The position numbers and the translations under genes were made by a program. 64,000 bases of DNA from Limosilactobacillus portuensis (GTDB lineage: Bacteria; Bacillota; Bacilli; Lactobacillales; Lactobacillaceae): the NCBI RefSeq assembly GCF_014838735.1, contig NZ_JABUXQ010000001.1, positions 1 through 64,000 on the forward strand, read 5' to 3'. Below, in pieces: positions 49,457 through 58,125 of this stretch; the stretch's first letter is position 1; each line of letters begins with the position of its first letter. The notes under the pieces were generated by a model. It was given only the letters and a program-made list of their open reading frames with translations, was not told where the DNA came from and ran no database searches.

Positions 49457-49888
49457 TTATTTATGTTTGAATAGTACTTGCTTAATGTTATGTAACCAGG
49501 CACCTTTTTCTTGATGTCCTGAAACATCTTGGGTTACTTCAACACAGCCGATATATTTACCATTATTATCATGAAGTGAATAGAAGGCAATGTTAATTGG
49601 CTTATCGTGATAGTGAATGATTAGACTTAAGACACCACGTTTGCCATCGTGCATTTGCTGTAAGACTTGTTTCACCCGTTCTTGGCTATGACCGGGATGA
49701 ACCTCTAAGACGTGTTTGCCGAGATCATCGTCAGTCCGCTTGAAGAGGCGATGCTTATTTGCCGAAGACCAGCGAACAATGTCATGTTCATCAATAAAGT
49801 CAAATTCTTCAGGAATGGTTTGAAAAATAGCGTTTAATTGGGTTAGGGTTAAACTACCGCCCAGTAGCTTGACTGTTTCGTTATCCAT
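49457..49888 (-). CDS. PAS-domain sensor-like protein
   Basis: A 143-residue protein consisting almost only of one PAS domain (about 16-125), of the type found at the C-terminus of DUF438/hemerythrin-like proteins: LNAIFQTIPEEFDFIDEHDIVRWSS, then KRTDDDLGKHVLEVHPGHSQERVKQVL. No output domain is present. It may bind haem or a flavin; the ligand is unknown. Start ATG at 49888 follows AAGGAGAACTCAATTT. It lies 15 bases downstream of the exonuclease gene on the same strand and is probably cotranscribed. Confidence 0.78.
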   Translation of the reverse strand: MDNETVKLLGGSLTLTQLNAIFQTIPEEFDFIDEHDIVRWSSANKHRLFKRTDDDLGKHVLEVHPGHSQERVKQVLQQMHDGKRGVLSLIIHYHDKPINIAFYSLHDNNGKYIGCVEVTQDVSGHQEKGAWLHNIKQVLFKHK

Positions 49889-49903
49889 AAATTGAGTTCT
49901 CCT

Positions 49904-50440
49904 TTAATTATAAAAGTTGATAAATGGGCGAAGCTGTTCTCCGCCAAAGTGTTGGGCTTCATATAAAAGAATGTTGGCACAGGCTTGAGCATCATCGAGA
50001 GCATTGTGATGGTGATGCAAATCGATTTGTAAGGCATCACAAACGGTATTTAACCGATAGTTGTTAAGCCCAGGGATTAGTTGACGACTGCTTTTCACGG
50101 TGTCAAGAGTTTGAAAGGTCGGTGGTTGAATACCATAATGAAGAAGGGTATTTCGCAGGACACTATTATCAAAACTATTATTATGGGCAATTACAAGTTG
50201 TTCTGGTCGGTAGAACTGTTTAATGTGTTGCCAAACCTCGGGGAATGTTGGCGCATCTTGAACATCCTCTTCATGAATTCCGTGGATCTGCACATTTCGC
50301 CAGAAAAAATCAGTTTGGGGATTAATTAAAGTATAAAATTCATCAACAATTTTGCTATCTCGAACGATTGTCAGTGCTAGAGAACAGGCACTGTATCGTT
50401 TGCCGTTTGCTGTTTCAAAGTCCATTGCAACAAAGTTCAT
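49904..50440 (-). CDS. DnaQ-like 3'-5' exonuclease
   Basis: A 178-residue DEDDh exonuclease. Exo I is VAMDFETANG (D7, E9), Exo II AHNNSFDNSVL near 86 and Exo III with the catalytic His, HHHNALDDAQAC, near 139-150. It contains no polymerase or BRCT domain, so it is a stand-alone enzyme like DNA polymerase III epsilon rather than the replicative PolC. Start ATG at 50440 has AAAGGAGATCTCACTTC upstream. Confidence 0.9.
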   Translation of the reverse strand: MNFVAMDFETANGKRYSACSLALTIVRDSKIVDEFYTLINPQTDFFWRNVQIHGIHEEDVQDAPTFPEVWQHIKQFYRPEQLVIAHNNSFDNSVLRNTLLHYGIQPPTFQTLDTVKSSRQLIPGLNNYRLNTVCDALQIDLHHHHNALDDAQACANILLYEAQHFGGEQLRPFINFYN

Positions 50441-50571
50441 GAAGTGAGATCTCCTTTCGTCAGGGGTAGGTTAATGACTTCAATTTTACCAGTAATTCGT
50501 TTCTTCTGCCAAAAGATTAGTGATTAAGCATGGTACAATAATACTAGATTAAAATAAAGGACGACAAGATT

Positions 50572-51468
50572 ATGGTAGTTAATTTAATTCAAGAATTTCC
50601 CCAAATTAATATTAAAAAGCAGGAACCACTATCCAAATATACCTTTACTCATACTGGAGGAAAGGCAGATTGGTTGGCTTTTCCAGAAAATGTTGAACAG
50701 GTTCAGCAATTAGTAAAGTTTGTTAAGAAAAATGATATTCCATTAACCGTGATTGGTAATGCCAGTAACTTAATTGTCCGTGATGGCGGAATTGCGGGTT
50801 TGGTATTAATTGTAACTGGTATGAACCAGATTAAGGTTGAGGGTAACAATGTTGTGGCTCAAGCAGGAGCAACTTATATTAAGACGACTCAGGTTGCACG
50901 AGATCATAGTTTAACTGGTTTGGAATTTGCTGCCGGTATTCCTGGGAGTATTGGTGGTGCTGTCTTTATGAATGCCGGTGCATATGGTGGCGAAACCAAA
51001 TTTGCGGTTAAGTCAGCTACCATTATGTTGCCAACTGGCGAAATTCAAGAATTAACCAATGAAGAACTTGACTTTGGTTACCGTCATAGTAGCGTTCAAG
51101 ATAATCATGGGATTGTTCTTGAAGCAACATTTGAACTAAAACCAGGAGACAAGGAAGAGATTACCGCTCAAATGGATGAACTGAATGCTCGACGTGCCGC
51201 TAAACAACCATTAGAGTTACCGTCTTGTGGAAGTGTCTTCAAGCGCCCAACAGGATATTTTGCCGGAAAACTAATTCATGATGCTGGCTTACAAGGGTAT
51301 ACTTCCGGTGGCGCGCAAGTATCAAAGAAACACGCTGGTTTTATTGTTAATATTGATAACGGAACGGCCACCGATTACTTAAATGTTATTCACCACGTTC
51401 AAGAAGTCGTTAAGAATAAATTTGGTGTTTCATTGGAGACCGAAGTCCGGATTATTGGTCGGGATTAG
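50572..51468 (+). CDS. murB: UDP-N-acetylenolpyruvoylglucosamine reductase
   Basis: A 298-residue FAD enzyme (type IIa) making UDP-MurNAc in peptidoglycan synthesis. FAD-binding blocks are [11 protein letters not shown] near 24, [13 protein letters not shown] near 60 and [26 protein letters not shown] near 123; the catalytic Ser lies in SCGSVFKRP near 223. The final Glu-containing block is [19 protein letters not shown] extended -10 element is at 50531-50539. Confidence 0.96.
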   Translation: MVVNLIQEFPQINIKKQEPLSKYTFTHTGGKADWLAFPENVEQVQQLVKFVKKNDIPLTVIGNASNLIVRDGGIAGLVLIVTGMNQIKVEGNNVVAQAGATYIKTTQVARDHSLTGLEFAAGIPGSIGGAVFMNAGAYGGETKFAVKSATIMLPTGEIQELTNEELDFGYRHSSVQDNHGIVLEATFELKPGDKEEITAQMDELNARRAAKQPLELPSCGSVFKRPTGYFAGKLIHDAGLQGYTSGGAQVSKKHAGFIVNIDNGTATDYLNVIHHVQEVVKNKFGVSLETEVRIIGRD

Positions 51469-51486
51469 TTTGTTAGGATTAGAAGT

Positions 51487-51539
51487 AAAAAAGTAAGCGG
51501 ATAAGAAAATTCCTTGGTTTTCTTATCCGTTTACTTTTT
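51487..51539. terminator. bidirectional terminator murB / DUF1361
   Basis: AAAAGTAAGCGGATAAGAAAA pairs with TTTTCTTATCCGTTTACTTTT around a short loop. Confidence 0.85.
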
Positions 51540-51553
51540 GTATAACTAAACTA

Positions 51554-52213
51554 TTATCCCTTGTATTTTGTGTTTTGAACTGTTTTAAGGATCCAGTAGG
51601 AAAGAATTTGCAAACAGGTAAAAATAATGGTGAATTTTAACATATCGATTGACCAAATGGACATTAATTGGCGGAAAAACCAACTTGGGGTAAAGAAAAG
51701 GTATATGGAATGAAGACGAAGGAAGCGACCAATGTAAATTCCAATGCTTGAAATGAATGAGAAGATGATGATCCACCAAAATTTGATTTTTGGATGATGC
51801 GGACAAATTAATTCAGTGAGTTGATGACTAACTTGATCTAACGACAAAAGACCGAAGAAGAGACAACTGATCGCGCAAAGAACCATTATGGCAAAAATTA
51901 ACCAAATGTGGGGATCAGATTTTAAGAGTCCGTTGATACTAGTATGGGGATTAAGCCAGGAGAGGTGAAAAAGATCAGTCATGACATAGGGAGTATTTGG
52001 GTAAAACAATAACCAAATAATGAGGCACCCCCAGAAAGCTAACGCCCGTCGATCATTAAAACGGGGGAGCTGAAAGCCAATTTCAACCGGAATATAAGCC
52101 AAGAAAACGTTAAAAGCCATAAAGTTAAACGGCTTTGGCATAAAAATTTTCAGGAGGATGATTGCAATCCAGAAGAAAAAACGAATTTGCCATTGCTTAG
52201 TTAATTTAAACAT
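51554..52213 (-). CDS. DUF1361 membrane protein
   Basis: A 219-residue protein with about six or seven hydrophobic helices and the DUF1361 hallmark LFYPNTPYVMTDLFHL near 70. Function unknown. Start ATG at 52213 follows GGAAGGATCCCGATCAG. It is divergent from cdaA, 145 bases apart. Confidence 0.82.
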   Translation of the reverse strand: MFKLTKQWQIRFFFWIAIILLKIFMPKPFNFMAFNVFLAYIPVEIGFQLPRFNDRRALAFWGCLIIWLLFYPNTPYVMTDLFHLSWLNPHTSINGLLKSDPHIWLIFAIMVLCAISCLFFGLLSLDQVSHQLTELICPHHPKIKFWWIIIFSFISSIGIYIGRFLRLHSIYLFFTPSWFFRQLMSIWSIDMLKFTIIFTCLQILSYWILKTVQNTKYKG

Positions 52214-52296
52214 CTGATCGGGATCCTTCCGTAAATGAGTCTTTTATAGTTTAGAATACCAGACTTTATCACAGATACCAGAAATTTAATGAAGTA

Positions 52297-52325
52297 CAGT
52301 TCTTTCCGGGATAAAATGATATAAT
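52297..52325 (+). promoter_or_regulatory. promoter of cdaA-cdaR-glmM
   Basis: TGa-TATAAT extended -10 (52317-52325); the -35 region CAGTTC is weak. The leader is about 27 bases. Confidence 0.55.
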
Positions 52326-52358
52326 GTTATGGTAATTTAGAGGATGGTGAGATAAGTT

Positions 52359-53204
52359 ATGCAGTTTATTTCGGCGCTGTTTACTTGGCAAAACCTGATC
52401 CATCTAGTTGATATCTTAGTAATTTGGTTTTTAATCTACGAGTTATTACTATTAATTCGTGGTACTCGGGCTGTTCAACTATTCCGGGGAATTCTGATTA
52501 TCATTCTGGTGAAGGTAGTCAGTTGGTACATTGGTTTAAGTACGGTTTCTTGGGTAATGGATCAGATCATTAACTGGGGAGTAATCGCCATTGTGATCAT
52601 TTTCCAGCCAGAAATTCGTCGGGGGCTGGAACACCTAGGACGAGGGACGTTCTTTACCCACAATCAAACGGCTAACGAAACTGAAGAAGAGACGATTAAG
52701 CAATTAGATCAGGCAATCCAATACATGTCAAAGCGACGGATCGGAGCGTTGATTAGTATTGAAATGAAGACGGGTTTGGAAGAATATATTGAAACTGGGA
52801 TTCCGCTAGATGCAGATATTTCGGGTGCATTACTGATTAACACGTTCATTCCTAATACACCGCTTCATGATGGCGCGGTAATCATCAAAAATAATCGAAT
52901 CTCAGTTGCAGCGGCATATTTACCCCTATCTGACAGTAAACTGATTCCTAAAGAATTAGGGACCAGACACCGGGCTGCCGTTGGAATTAGTGAAGTTACC
53001 GATGCATTAACAATCGTTATTTCTGAAGAAACTGGTGAAGTTTCAATTACGAAGGATAATGAGTTAATTCGCAATATGTCACGAAATGACTATTTGAAGT
53101 TCTTGCGAGCCCAACTATACAGCCAAACAACCGGGAAGGATAATAACTTCTTTACTAAGCTATTTTCCTTCTTCGGTCGTCGGGGAGGTGGCAGCAATGA
53201 ATAA
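52359..53204 (+). CDS. cdaA: CdaA diadenylate cyclase
   Basis: A 281-residue membrane enzyme making c-di-AMP from two ATP. Three N-terminal helices (about 10-85) precede the DAC domain, which has the DGA motif at 171-173 (LHDGAVII) and RHR at 203-205 (GTRHRAAVGISE). First gene of the conserved cdaA-cdaR-glmM operon. c-di-AMP normally restrains potassium importers such as the KimA homologue at 1918. Confidence 0.97.
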   Translation: MQFISALFTWQNLIHLVDILVIWFLIYELLLLIRGTRAVQLFRGILIIILVKVVSWYIGLSTVSWVMDQIINWGVIAIVIIFQPEIRRGLEHLGRGTFFTHNQTANETEEETIKQLDQAIQYMSKRRIGALISIEMKTGLEEYIETGIPLDADISGALLINTFIPNTPLHDGAVIIKNNRISVAAAYLPLSDSKLIPKELGTRHRAAVGISEVTDALTIVISEETGEVSITKDNELIRNMSRNDYLKFLRAQLYSQTTGKDNNFFTKLFSFFGRRGGGSNE

Positions 53205-54042
53205 CTGGGAATTTTTTAATAACAAATGGTTCTTACGGATCACTTCTCTAGTCCTGGCTCTCTTCCTCTTTTTCTACGTTAATAATGGGAGTAATGGTTT
53301 TTTAAGACAAAATACCAGGCAGCATGATCAGACGAGCGCCTTGATGTCTAACAAAACTGCGGTTATTAAGATGCCACTTGACATTACAACCGATAATAAT
53401 TACGTTGTCAGCGGCTATCCTAAAACTGTTCGGGTAACCGTAAATGGTCCTTCGGCGTTGGTAACAACAACTTCAAATACGCAAAACTTTAAAGCCTATA
53501 TCGATCTGACTAATGTTGGAGTAGGAAAACATCGGGTGAAGGTTAAAACTAGCGGTTTGAATTCTGAGCTTCACGCAACCGTAAAGCCACAGTATGTAAC
53601 AGTTAATATTCAGCCGCGGAAGACAATTACTAAAAAAATTACCGTCCGGTTAAGTTCCCATTCGCTAAGTAATAATTACCAGGTGGGAACGCCACGGACT
53701 GATATTGATCACGTTCAGATATCTGGCTCTCGCGAAGAAGTTAATAAGGTTGATCGGGTTCTCGCATTTGTTGCAATGCCGACCAAGGCAACGTCCGATA
53801 TTCATCGGTTAGTAACCCTACAAGCAGTGGATAAAAATGGGCAAACCCTTAACGTGGTGATTGAACCAAACACAACTAACGTAACGATTCCGATTCATGG
53901 TGAGGGCGATACTACTAGTAGCTCAGCAAGTGATAATGATAATGCGCAGTCAAGCTCAAGTAATAGTCGCTCTAGTCGCGCAAGTTCAAGTGAAAGTAGT
54001 AGTTCATCGAGTAGTAGCGCACAAGTAAGTTCAAATGAGTAG
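53197..54042 (+). CDS. cdaR: CdaR, regulator of c-di-AMP synthesis
   Basis: A 281-residue membrane-anchored protein with one N-terminal helix (about 12-30) and extracytoplasmic YbbR repeats (two to three visible, about 45-240). It binds CdaA and tunes its activity. The C-terminus is an unusual tail of about 45 residues dominated by serine (GDTTSSSASDNDN onward), probably disordered. The ATG at 53197 has GGGGAGGTGG upstream and overlaps the cdaA stop by 8 bases; a GTG at 53188 is in frame but sits inside that site. Confidence 0.92.
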   Translation: MNNWEFFNNKWFLRITSLVLALFLFFYVNNGSNGFLRQNTRQHDQTSALMSNKTAVIKMPLDITTDNNYVVSGYPKTVRVTVNGPSALVTTTSNTQNFKAYIDLTNVGVGKHRVKVKTSGLNSELHATVKPQYVTVNIQPRKTITKKITVRLSSHSLSNNYQVGTPRTDIDHVQISGSREEVNKVDRVLAFVAMPTKATSDIHRLVTLQAVDKNGQTLNVVIEPNTTNVTIPIHGEGDTTSSSASDNDNAQSSSSNSRSSRASSSESSSSSSSSAQVSSNE

Positions 54043-54066
54043 ATTTTAGTTAAGAGGAGAAAAATA

Positions 54067-55422
54067 ATGAAGTTAAAATATTTTGGTACTGATGGTGTTC
54101 GTGGTGTTGCAAACCGGGATTTAAGTCCTGAGTTGGCTTTTCGGGTTGGTCGTGCTGGTGGATACGTTCTTACTAGGCACTCTGAACGAAAGCAACCGCA
54201 AGTTCTTGTTTCACGCGACACCCGAATCTCTGGTCAAATGTTAGAAAACGCGTTGGTTGCTGGCTTACTCTCGGTCGGAATTGAAGTTTTACGATTAGGA
54301 GTTGTTACCACTCCGGGGGTTGCCTACCTTGTTCGTGCCCAAGAAGCTGATGCCGGTGTAATGATTACCGCAAGTCATAATCCGATTAAGTATAACGGTA
54401 TTAAATATTTTGGTGGAGACGGCTTCAAACTATCAGATGACTTGGAATATGAAATTGAACAGCTATTAGATGCTGAGGAAGATACGTTGCCACGACCATC
54501 TGATGAAGGATTAGGAACTGTTGCTGACTATCATGAAGGTGCCTTGAAATATACTTCATTTCTTGAACAAACAGTTTCAACCGATCTTTCTGGGTTAAAG
54601 GTAGTTGTTGATGCTGCTAATGGTGCAACTTCAGGGTTTGTTTCCAACCTATTTGCCGATATGAACGTTGACTTTATTCCAATCAACGCTCAACCAAATG
54701 GCTTGAACACTAATCTCAACTGTGGCTCAACTCATCCTGAAGGTTTACAAAAAGCTGTTGTCGAGAATAAGGCTGATCTTGGGATTGCCTTTGATGGTGA
54801 TGGTGACCGTTGTATTGCCGTCGATAATGAAGGAAACATTGTTAATGGTGACAAGATTATGTACATTTGTGGAAAATACATGGATGATAACGGTCTATTG
54901 AAGAAGGATACAATTGTCACTACCGTAATGAGCAACTTGGGGATGTACAAGGCGCTTGAAAGTCATAGTATGACCAGTGTGAAGACAAAGGTCGGTGACC
55001 GGTATGTTGTTGAGGAAATGTTAAAGAACGGCTATAACCTGGGTGGTGAACAGTCGGGACACATTATCTTCTTAGATTACAACACAACTGGTGATGGGAT
55101 GCTGACTGCTTTACAGCTCCTTTCAGTAATTAAGGAAACAGGTAAGTCACTGAAGGAGTTAGCTAGCGACGTTACAAATTACCCACAAGAACTAGTTAAC
55201 ATCAAAGTTGCTGATAAGGCTGCTGCAATGAAGAACGAAAAGCTTCGGGCAATTATTGAAGAAGTTGAAGGTGAAATGAACGGTGATGGGCGAGTTCTTG
55301 TTCGTCCGAGCGGAACAGAACCATTGCTTCGGATCATGGCAGAAGCAGCGACACCAGAATTAGTTCATCAATATGTTGAACGAATTGCTGATGTTGCCCG
55401 TAAAGAATTAGAAGTTAAATAA
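54067..55422 (+). CDS. glmM: phosphoglucosamine mutase
   Basis: A 451-residue enzyme converting glucosamine-6-phosphate to glucosamine-1-phosphate. The phosphoserine is S103 in [12 protein letters not shown], the metal loop DGDGDR near 241, the sugar loop GGEQSGHI near 325, and the phosphate loop [10 protein letters not shown] near 416. It can bind CdaA and lower c-di-AMP output in other Firmicutes. Third gene of the cdaA operon. Confidence 0.97.
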   Translation: MKLKYFGTDGVRGVANRDLSPELAFRVGRAGGYVLTRHSERKQPQVLVSRDTRISGQMLENALVAGLLSVGIEVLRLGVVTTPGVAYLVRAQEADAGVMITASHNPIKYNGIKYFGGDGFKLSDDLEYEIEQLLDAEEDTLPRPSDEGLGTVADYHEGALKYTSFLEQTVSTDLSGLKVVVDAANGATSGFVSNLFADMNVDFIPINAQPNGLNTNLNCGSTHPEGLQKAVVENKADLGIAFDGDGDRCIAVDNEGNIVNGDKIMYICGKYMDDNGLLKKDTIVTTVMSNLGMYKALESHSMTSVKTKVGDRYVVEEMLKNGYNLGGEQSGHIIFLDYNTTGDGMLTALQLLSVIKETGKSLKELASDVTNYPQELVNIKVADKAAAMKNEKLRAIIEEVEGEMNGDGRVLVRPSGTEPLLRIMAEAATPELVHQYVERIADVARKELEVK

Positions 55423-55430
55423 AAATGATT

Positions 55431-55466
55431 GAAAAAGAACTAGGAAAATTTCCTGTTCTTTTTTTA
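55431..55466 (+). terminator. glmM terminator
   Basis: AAAAAGAACTAGGAA/TTCCTGTTCTTTTT with a short loop and T-run. Confidence 0.85.
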
Positions 55467-55512
55467 ATCAGCTCACTAAATATCTTACCTAGACCAATTA
55501 AAGTCGCTTAGT

Positions 55513-55541
55513 TTGACAATACTAGTTAAAAACATTATTAT
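55513..55541 (+). promoter_or_regulatory. promoter of glmS
   Basis: TTGACA (perfect), 17 bases, TATTAT. The leader of about 65 bases is too short for a glmS ribozyme. Confidence 0.85.
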
Positions 55542-55611
55542 ACTAAGTGTATTCAATGGGCTGGACATGCTATATGTGTCTATACCAATTTTAAAAAGGA
55601 TGGTATTAAAT

Positions 55612-57432
55612 ATGTGTGGAATTGTTGGAGTGACTGGGAGTCAAGACAGTCTATCAATTTTAATTAATGGCTTAAAGCGGCTTGAATACCGTGGCTATGA
55701 TTCAGCTGGGGTTTACGTTAATGATAACAAGGGTAATGACTACCTGGTTAAGCGCGCCGGTCGGATTAGCAACCTTGAAGATGCATTGACCGATGATGTT
55801 CATGGAATGTCAGGCATTGGTCATACCCGGTGGGCTACTCATGGTGAACCAAATGAAGCTAATGCTCACCCTCAATATTCTAGTGACGAACGCTTCTACC
55901 TTGTTCACAACGGGGTAATTGAAAACTATGCTCAATTAAAGGCAGATTACTTGGCGGATGTTGACTTTAAGAGCCAAACTGATACCGAAGTAATTGTTCA
56001 ATTAGTGGACAAATTTGTTGTTGAAGATCACCTTTCAACTAAGAATGCGTTATTAAAGGTTTTGAAGTTAATCAGTCCTGATTCTTCATACGCATTTGTA
56101 TTAATGGATAAGGAAGAACCAGATACCCTTTATGTTGCTAAGAATAAGAGTCCATTACTAGTTGGAATCGCTGATGGCTACAACATGGTCGGCTCAGACG
56201 CTACCTCAATGTTGAAGCAAACTAACCAATTTATGGAATTGGATGATCATGAATTAGTTATTGTTAAGCCGGACTCAGTTGAAATCGAAGACTTTGACGG
56301 TAACGAAAAGCACCGTGATACCTTCACTGTTGATATGGATCCAAACGCAGCAGACAAGGGTGCTTACCCATTCTACATGTTAAAGGAAGTTGATGAACAA
56401 CCAGCTGTAATGCGGAAGTTAGTTCAAAAGTACTTTGATGAAGATGGCAAGCCAACAATTGATGAAGAATTATTAAAGTCAATGTCTGAAGCCGATCACC
56501 TGTACATTGTTGGAGCTGGGACTAGTTACCATGCCGGGTTGATTGGTGCGCGGATTTTTGAAAAGTTGGTTGGAATCCCAACTTCTGTTCACATTTCATC
56601 AGAATTTGCTTATGAGCAACCATTGCTTTCTAAGAAGCCATTCTTTATCTTCTTGAGTCAAAGTGGTGAAACGGCTGATAGTCGTGAAGTATTGGTTAAC
56701 GTTAACAAGAATAATTGGCCAAGTCTTACAATTACTAACGTGGATAAGTCAACTCTTTCTCGTGAAGCAACCTTTACTGAATTGCTTTATGCTGGTCCAG
56801 AAATTGCTGTTGCCTCAACTAAGGCTTACACAGCACAAATTGCCGTTGAAGCAATCTTAGCTAAGGCACTTGGTGAATACATGAATAAGCCAGTTGCTGG
56901 TGCCTTCGATGTTAAGCACCAATTAGGTTTGGTTGCCAACGGAATGCAATCAATTACTGATAGTAAGAGCATTTTGAAGGATCTTTCAGACAAGTACCTT
57001 TCAAAGCCACGGAATGCTTTCTACATCGGTCGGGGAATCGACTGGTCAGTTTCACTTGAAGCAGCTCTTAAGCTAAAGGAAATTTCATATGTCCAAGCTG
57101 AAGGATTTGCCTCAGGTGAATTAAAGCACGGAACAATTGCTCTGATTGAAAAGGGAACGCCAGTTATTGGGATTATTACTCAAGACCGGACTGCTGGATT
57201 AACACGGAGTAACCTTGAAGAAACTGAAGCGCGGGGTGCTAATACTCTGACAATTGTATCTCGTCACTTGGCAAAGGATGGCGATAACATTATCCTGCCA
57301 GATGTTGACGAATTACTTAGTCCGCTTCTGAGTGTTGTTCCAGCGCAACTATTGGCATACTACACTAGTCTTGGTAAGGGTCTGGATGTTGACAAGCCAC
57401 GGAACTTGGCAAAGTCTGTTACTGTTCAATAA
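55612..57432 (+). CDS. glmS: glutamine-fructose-6-phosphate aminotransferase
   Basis: A 606-residue enzyme making glucosamine-6-phosphate. The N-terminal nucleophile Cys follows Met (MCGIVG), the glutaminase domain runs to about 240 (GHTRWATHGEP near 70), and two SIS domains follow (about 285-595). The frame is open upstream from 55513, across the promoter, but Cys must be residue 2, so the ATG at 55612 is the start; AAAGGATGGT precedes it. No glmS riboswitch-ribozyme sequence is visible, as in other lactobacilli; YvcK/GlmR and RapZ at 28.8-30.7 kb are candidate regulators. Confidence 0.97.
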   Translation: MCGIVGVTGSQDSLSILINGLKRLEYRGYDSAGVYVNDNKGNDYLVKRAGRISNLEDALTDDVHGMSGIGHTRWATHGEPNEANAHPQYSSDERFYLVHNGVIENYAQLKADYLADVDFKSQTDTEVIVQLVDKFVVEDHLSTKNALLKVLKLISPDSSYAFVLMDKEEPDTLYVAKNKSPLLVGIADGYNMVGSDATSMLKQTNQFMELDDHELVIVKPDSVEIEDFDGNEKHRDTFTVDMDPNAADKGAYPFYMLKEVDEQPAVMRKLVQKYFDEDGKPTIDEELLKSMSEADHLYIVGAGTSYHAGLIGARIFEKLVGIPTSVHISSEFAYEQPLLSKKPFFIFLSQSGETADSREVLVNVNKNNWPSLTITNVDKSTLSREATFTELLYAGPEIAVASTKAYTAQIAVEAILAKALGEYMNKPVAGAFDVKHQLGLVANGMQSITDSKSILKDLSDKYLSKPRNAFYIGRGIDWSVSLEAALKLKEISYVQAEGFASGELKHGTIALIEKGTPVIGIITQDRTAGLTRSNLEETEARGANTLTIVSRHLAKDGDNIILPDVDELLSPLLSVVPAQLLAYYTSLGKGLDVDKPRNLAKSVTVQ

Positions 57433-57441
57433 TTAATCAAT

Positions 57442-57486
57442 AATCGTCAGTTGCACGTGAGAGACGTTAGCAACTGACGATTTTTT
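57442..57486 (+). terminator. glmS terminator
   Basis: AATCGTCAGTTGC/GCAACTGACGATT, then TTTTTTG. Confidence 0.9.
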
Positions 57487-57541
57487 GTGTATTAGGAAAG
57501 AAATACCTTGACACTTTTTAGTAAAATTGCTAAAAAAGTTG

Positions 57542-57570
57542 TTGACAGCGATATATGAAACCGCTATCAT
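57542..57570 (+). promoter_or_regulatory. strong promoter with no adjacent coding sequence
   Basis: TTGACA, 17 bases, TATCAT. A second TTGACA lies upstream at about 57508 next to an inverted repeat CTTTTTAG/CTAAAAAAG. The transcript would meet a terminator about 85 bases later. Confidence 0.6.
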
Positions 57571-57576
57571 AATAAC

Positions 57577-57661
57577 TGTAAGGTATTTAAGTAATTACCT
57601 TCTAATCAATTCTCTTTCTCTCTTATGCCAATCATCGCCAATTTTGACGATGATTTTTTTT
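57577..57661 (+). ncRNA. candidate small RNA or leader
   Basis: From the promoter's expected start to a terminator-like hairpin (ATCATCG/CGATGAT then eight Ts, 57630-57661) there are about 85 bases with no start codon preceded by a ribosome binding site. AAGGTA/TACCTT can pair near the 5' end. It could be an independent small RNA or an attenuator for the small gene at 57709. Confidence 0.35.
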
Positions 57662-57708
57662 GTGCTTCTCGTTATAATAAATTGGAGATTATGAAGGGAG
57701 TTAGGATT

Positions 57709-58020
57709 GTGGAAGAACAACATGAAGTCTTGGATTTGATTGAACAAATTACACGGAATGATGGGACTAGCTACTATGAAATTGGTAATATGGTTCAAAA
57801 TGGACGAGCTGAATTAGCTGCTGAACGTGGCTTTATCAAGGAGGTTCGGATCTTGCAGTTAAATATTCCTCATTCCCAAAACGTCATTAAGTATGAACAC
57901 TTCATCAATACCCATTACCAAATGCAGGATGAGTCGATGGATCACTGGGACGAGTGGAAGCGGACTCCGGAAGCAGATAAAATTGTTCATGATATATTGG
58001 AAGAAAACCATATTGGCTAA
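57709..58020 (+). CDS. 103-residue acidic protein of unknown function
   Basis: A soluble-looking protein beginning MEEQHEVLDLIEQITRNDG. It is rich in Glu, Asp and His and has no membrane segment or recognised motif. I choose the GTG at 57709 because AAGGGAG lies 8 bases upstream; an in-frame ATG at 57691 has only GGAG three bases before it. A TATAAT at 57673 may serve as a -10. The gene stands alone between glmS and oatA. Confidence 0.6.
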   Translation: MEEQHEVLDLIEQITRNDGTSYYEIGNMVQNGRAELAAERGFIKEVRILQLNIPHSQNVIKYEHFINTHYQMQDESMDHWDEWKRTPEADKIVHDILEENHIG

Positions 58021-58066
58021 AAAGTTAAGGGTACTATTATTCAATAAATTTTCTTTTAAAAGAGGC

Positions 58067-58095
58067 TATACAGTAATTTGCCAAGACACTATAAT
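58067..58095 (+). promoter_or_regulatory. promoter of oatA
   Basis: TATACA, 17 bases, TATAAT, about 30 bases before the start. Confidence 0.5.
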
Positions 58096-58125
58096 TAGAA
58101 AAGATATTTCTTGGGGGTTCTGTTA

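Noticed and set aside
55470-55611. Possible glmS riboswitch-ribozyme upstream of glmS
   Set aside because: The predicted leader after the TTGACA-17-TATTAT promoter is only about 65 bases and shows no ribozyme core; the ribozyme needs about 150 nt.
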